Below, piece after piece: positions 34,981 through 36,867 of a stretch of 36,867 nt of DNA (positions within the stretch are counted from its first letter, which is position 1; the number at the start of each line of letters is the position of its first letter). Source of the DNA: Sulfitobacter sp. (lineage in GTDB: Bacteria; Pseudomonadota; Alphaproteobacteria; Rhodobacterales; Rhodobacteraceae); contig JAFMGZ010000035.1 of the NCBI GenBank assembly GCA_017854855.1, forward strand, positions 1 to 36,867, read 5' to 3'. Below the pieces are notes generated by a model that saw only the letters and a program-made list of their open reading frames with translations, did not search any database and had not been told where the DNA came from. A program made the position numbers and the translations under genes.

Positions 34981-36867
34981 TCACTCCTCTGACTTTTCTT
35001 CCTTAACTTCTTCACCGGTTTCCTGATCGACAACTTTCATCGACAGGCGCACCTTGCCGCGATCGTCAAAGCCCAGCAGCTTTACTTTCACTTCCTGACC
35101 TTCCTTCAGAACATCTGAAGGGTGGTTCAGGCGGCGGTTTTCGATCTGGGACACATGGACCAGACCGTCGCGCTTGCCAAAGAAGTTCACGAAAGCACCA
35201 AAGTCGACGATTTTCACGACCGTCCCGGTATAGACCTTGCCCTCTTCAGGCTCGGCTACGATGGAATAGATCATGTCATAGGCTTTCTTGATTGCCTCGC
35301 CGTTGGGCGATGCGATCTTGATGATGCCTTCGTCGTTGATGTCGACCTTCGCACCGGACACTTCGACGATCTCGCGGATGACTTTACCGCCAGAACCGAT
35401 CACTTCGCGGATTTTATCCGTCGGGATCTGCATTGTCTCGATGCGTGGTGCGTGCTCAGAGAATTCACCGGCACCGGAAATCGCCTTGTTCATCTCGCCC
35501 AGGATATGGATACGACCGGCTTTGGCCTGCGCCAGCGCCTTTTCCATGATCTCTGGTGTGATGCCTGCGATCTTGATGTCCATCTGCAGTGACGTGATAC
35601 CGTTCTCGGTACCGGCCACTTTAAAGTCCATGTCGCCAAGGTGGTCTTCGTCGCCCAGAATGTCGGACAGGATCGCATAGGAACCGTCTTCTTCCAGGAT
35701 CAGACCCATTGCAACACCGGCCACAGCGGATTTCAGCGGCACGCCCGCATCCATCATGGACAGCGAACCACCACAGACAGACGCCATGGAAGACGACCCG
35801 TTGGATTCCGTGATCTCAGATACAACGCGAATGGTGTATGGGAAATCCGTTGCCGCAGGCAAAACCGCCTGAAGCGCACGCCATGCCAGTTTCCCGTGAC
35901 CGATTTCACGACGGCCGGGAGGGCCCACGCGACCAACTTCACCAACCGAATAGGGCGGGAAGTTATAATGCAGCAGGAAGTTGGATTTGAAGTTGCCGTG
36001 CAGCGCGTCGATGAACTGCTCATCGTCGCCGGTGCCCAATGTGGTCACAACCAGACCCTGGGTTTCACCACGGGTGAACAGCGCCGAACCGTGGGTCCGT
36101 GGCAGCACGCCCGTCTCGGATACGATATCGCGGATCTCGTCGGTTTTACGACCGTCGATACGCTTGCCTGTTTTCACAACGTCGCCGCGCAGGATAGAGG
36201 CCTCAAGGCCCTTCATCGCGGAACCAAGGTTCGCATCGGCCAGCTGCTCTTCGGTGAGGGCGGCTTTGACCGTCTCGCGTGCGGCGGCAACAGCGGCTGT
36301 GCGCTCTTGCTTGTCACCAATGGCGAAGGCGGCGCGCATTTCTGTCTCGCCTGCGGCTTTGACAGCGGCAGACAGTTCAGAATAATCGACCGGCTGGAAA
36401 TCAAACGGCTCTTTTGCGGCATCTTCGGCCAGATCAATGATCAGGTCGATGACAGGCTGAATGCTGTCATGGGCGAATTTCACCGCACCCAGCATTTCTT
36501 CTTCGGTCAGCTCATAGGCTTCGGATTCAACCATCATCACGGCGTCTTTGGTGCCGGCAACAACCAGATCAAGACGCTGATCAGGGTTCTGGCGCAGGTC
36601 CTGCATGTCGTCAACGGTTGGGTTCAGGATGTATTCGCCACCCTCATAACCCACGCGGCACGCGGCAATCGGACCCATGAAGGGGGCACCGGAAATGGTC
36701 AGCGCGGCAGAGGCCGCGATCATCGCAACCATGTCAGGATCATTGACCAGGTCATGTGACAGAACCGTACACATCACCAGCACTTCGTTCTTGAAGCCGG
36801 GGACGAACAGTGGGCGGATCGGACGGTCGATCAGACGGCTTGTCAGCGTCTCTTTTTCCGTCGGACG
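34981..36867 (-). CDS. pnp: Polyribonucleotide nucleotidyltransferase, N terminus outside window
   Basis: PNPase degrades RNA from the 3' end with phosphate and can add tails; it is a trimeric ring and part of the degradosome. The visible 628 residues lack roughly the first 80 of about 710. Present are most of the first RNase PH domain ([22 protein letters not shown]), the helical linker, the second RNase PH domain with [15 protein letters not shown] and the catalytic [13 protein letters not shown] acidic patch, the KH domain ([15 protein letters not shown]) and the S1 domain ([18 protein letters not shown]), then a short acidic tail. It ends in a terminator at 34915-34945; upstream neighbours, usually rpsO, are outside. 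Confidence 0.97.
   Translation of the reverse strand, partial: RPTEKETLTSRLIDRPIRPLFVPGFKNEVLVMCTVLSHDLVNDPDMVAMIAASAALTISGAPFMGPIAACRVGYEGGEYILNPTVDDMQDLRQNPDQRLDLVVAGTKDAVMMVESEAYELTEEEMLGAVKFAHDSIQPVIDLIIDLAEDAAKEPFDFQPVDYSELSAAVKAAGETEMRAAFAIGDKQERTAAVAAARETVKAALTEEQLADANLGSAMKGLEASILRGDVVKTGKRIDGRKTDEIRDIVSETGVLPRTHGSALFTRGETQGLVVTTLGTGDDEQFIDALHGNFKSNFLLHYNFPPYSVGEVGRVGPPGRREIGHGKLAWRALQAVLPAATDFPYTIRVVSEITESNGSSSMASVCGGSLSMMDAGVPLKSAVAGVAMGLILEEDGSYAILSDILGDEDHLGDMDFKVAGTENGITSLQMDIKIAGITPEIMEKALAQAKAGRIHILGEMNKAISGAGEFSEHAPRIETMQIPTDKIREVIGSGGKVIREIVEVSGAKVDINDEGIIKIASPNGEAIKKAYDMIYSIVAEPEEGKVYTGTVVKIVDFGAFVNFFGKRDGLVHVSQIENRRLNHPSDVLKEGQEVKVKLLGFDDRGKVRLSMKVVDQETGEEVKEEKSEE

Overview
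The window reads as chromosomal DNA of a marine Roseobacter-type alphaproteobacterium (Rhodobacterales). The evidence is a GC-rich coding style, a small porin with a strongly biased codon set, an OmpR-type regulator resembling CenR, the DUF3576 lipoprotein beside leuS, and a betaine/dimethylglycine demethylation gene block. No tRNA, rRNA, CRISPR array, prophage or intact transposase was seen. The assignment rests on protein resemblance and gene content only. Most of the window is densely packed housekeeping DNA; both ends cut through a gene (leuS at the left, pnp at the right).

Layout. Positions 1-2354 (minus): leuS (C-terminal part outside the window) and a DUF3576 lipoprotein. 2655-3551: a porin with a 300-bp upstream region holding paired direct repeats. 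3653-5975: yggS-type PLP protein, then a minus-strand pair, ribA and a translationally coupled L,D-transpeptidase-like gene. 6144-7869: OmpR/CenR-like response regulator, a possible small RNA ending in a strong terminator, and xthA. 7926-9691: thioredoxin-TPR protein (CnoX-like), LON-substrate-binding-domain protein and a Trm112-like protein in one transcription unit, convergent with a UbiH/Coq6-family hydroxylase. 11005-16579: amidase, DapC-like aminotransferase, ftsK. 16745-18889: lolA, SLT-domain lipoprotein, AEC transporter. 18975-20565: hspQ, a 447-bp convergent intergenic region full of inverted repeats, and an RsbW/RsbV-like partner-switching pair. 20652-22373: acetyl-CoA acetyltransferase and free methionine-(R)-sulfoxide reductase.

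The most coherent accessory unit is 22438-29833: an XRE-cupin regulator with an inverted-repeat operator in front of it, a LysE-type exporter, a GFA-family protein, and a zinc homocysteine methyltransferase between two FAD/GcvT dehydrogenases, both 815 residues long. Together these could move methyl groups from glycine betaine to homocysteine, oxidise dimethylglycine and sarcosine, and deal with released one-carbon units. It is followed by rarD, flanked by REP-like palindromes, and an RluA-family pseudouridine synthase.

The right end holds a 194-bp element bounded by perfect 27-bp inverted repeats and carrying a CtrA-like box (31517-31710), an aldehyde dehydrogenase, a 1-Cys peroxiredoxin, a family-25 glycosyltransferase and pnp. 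The least explained DNA is this element, the convergent region 19302-19748, and the segment after the response regulator (6831-6983).
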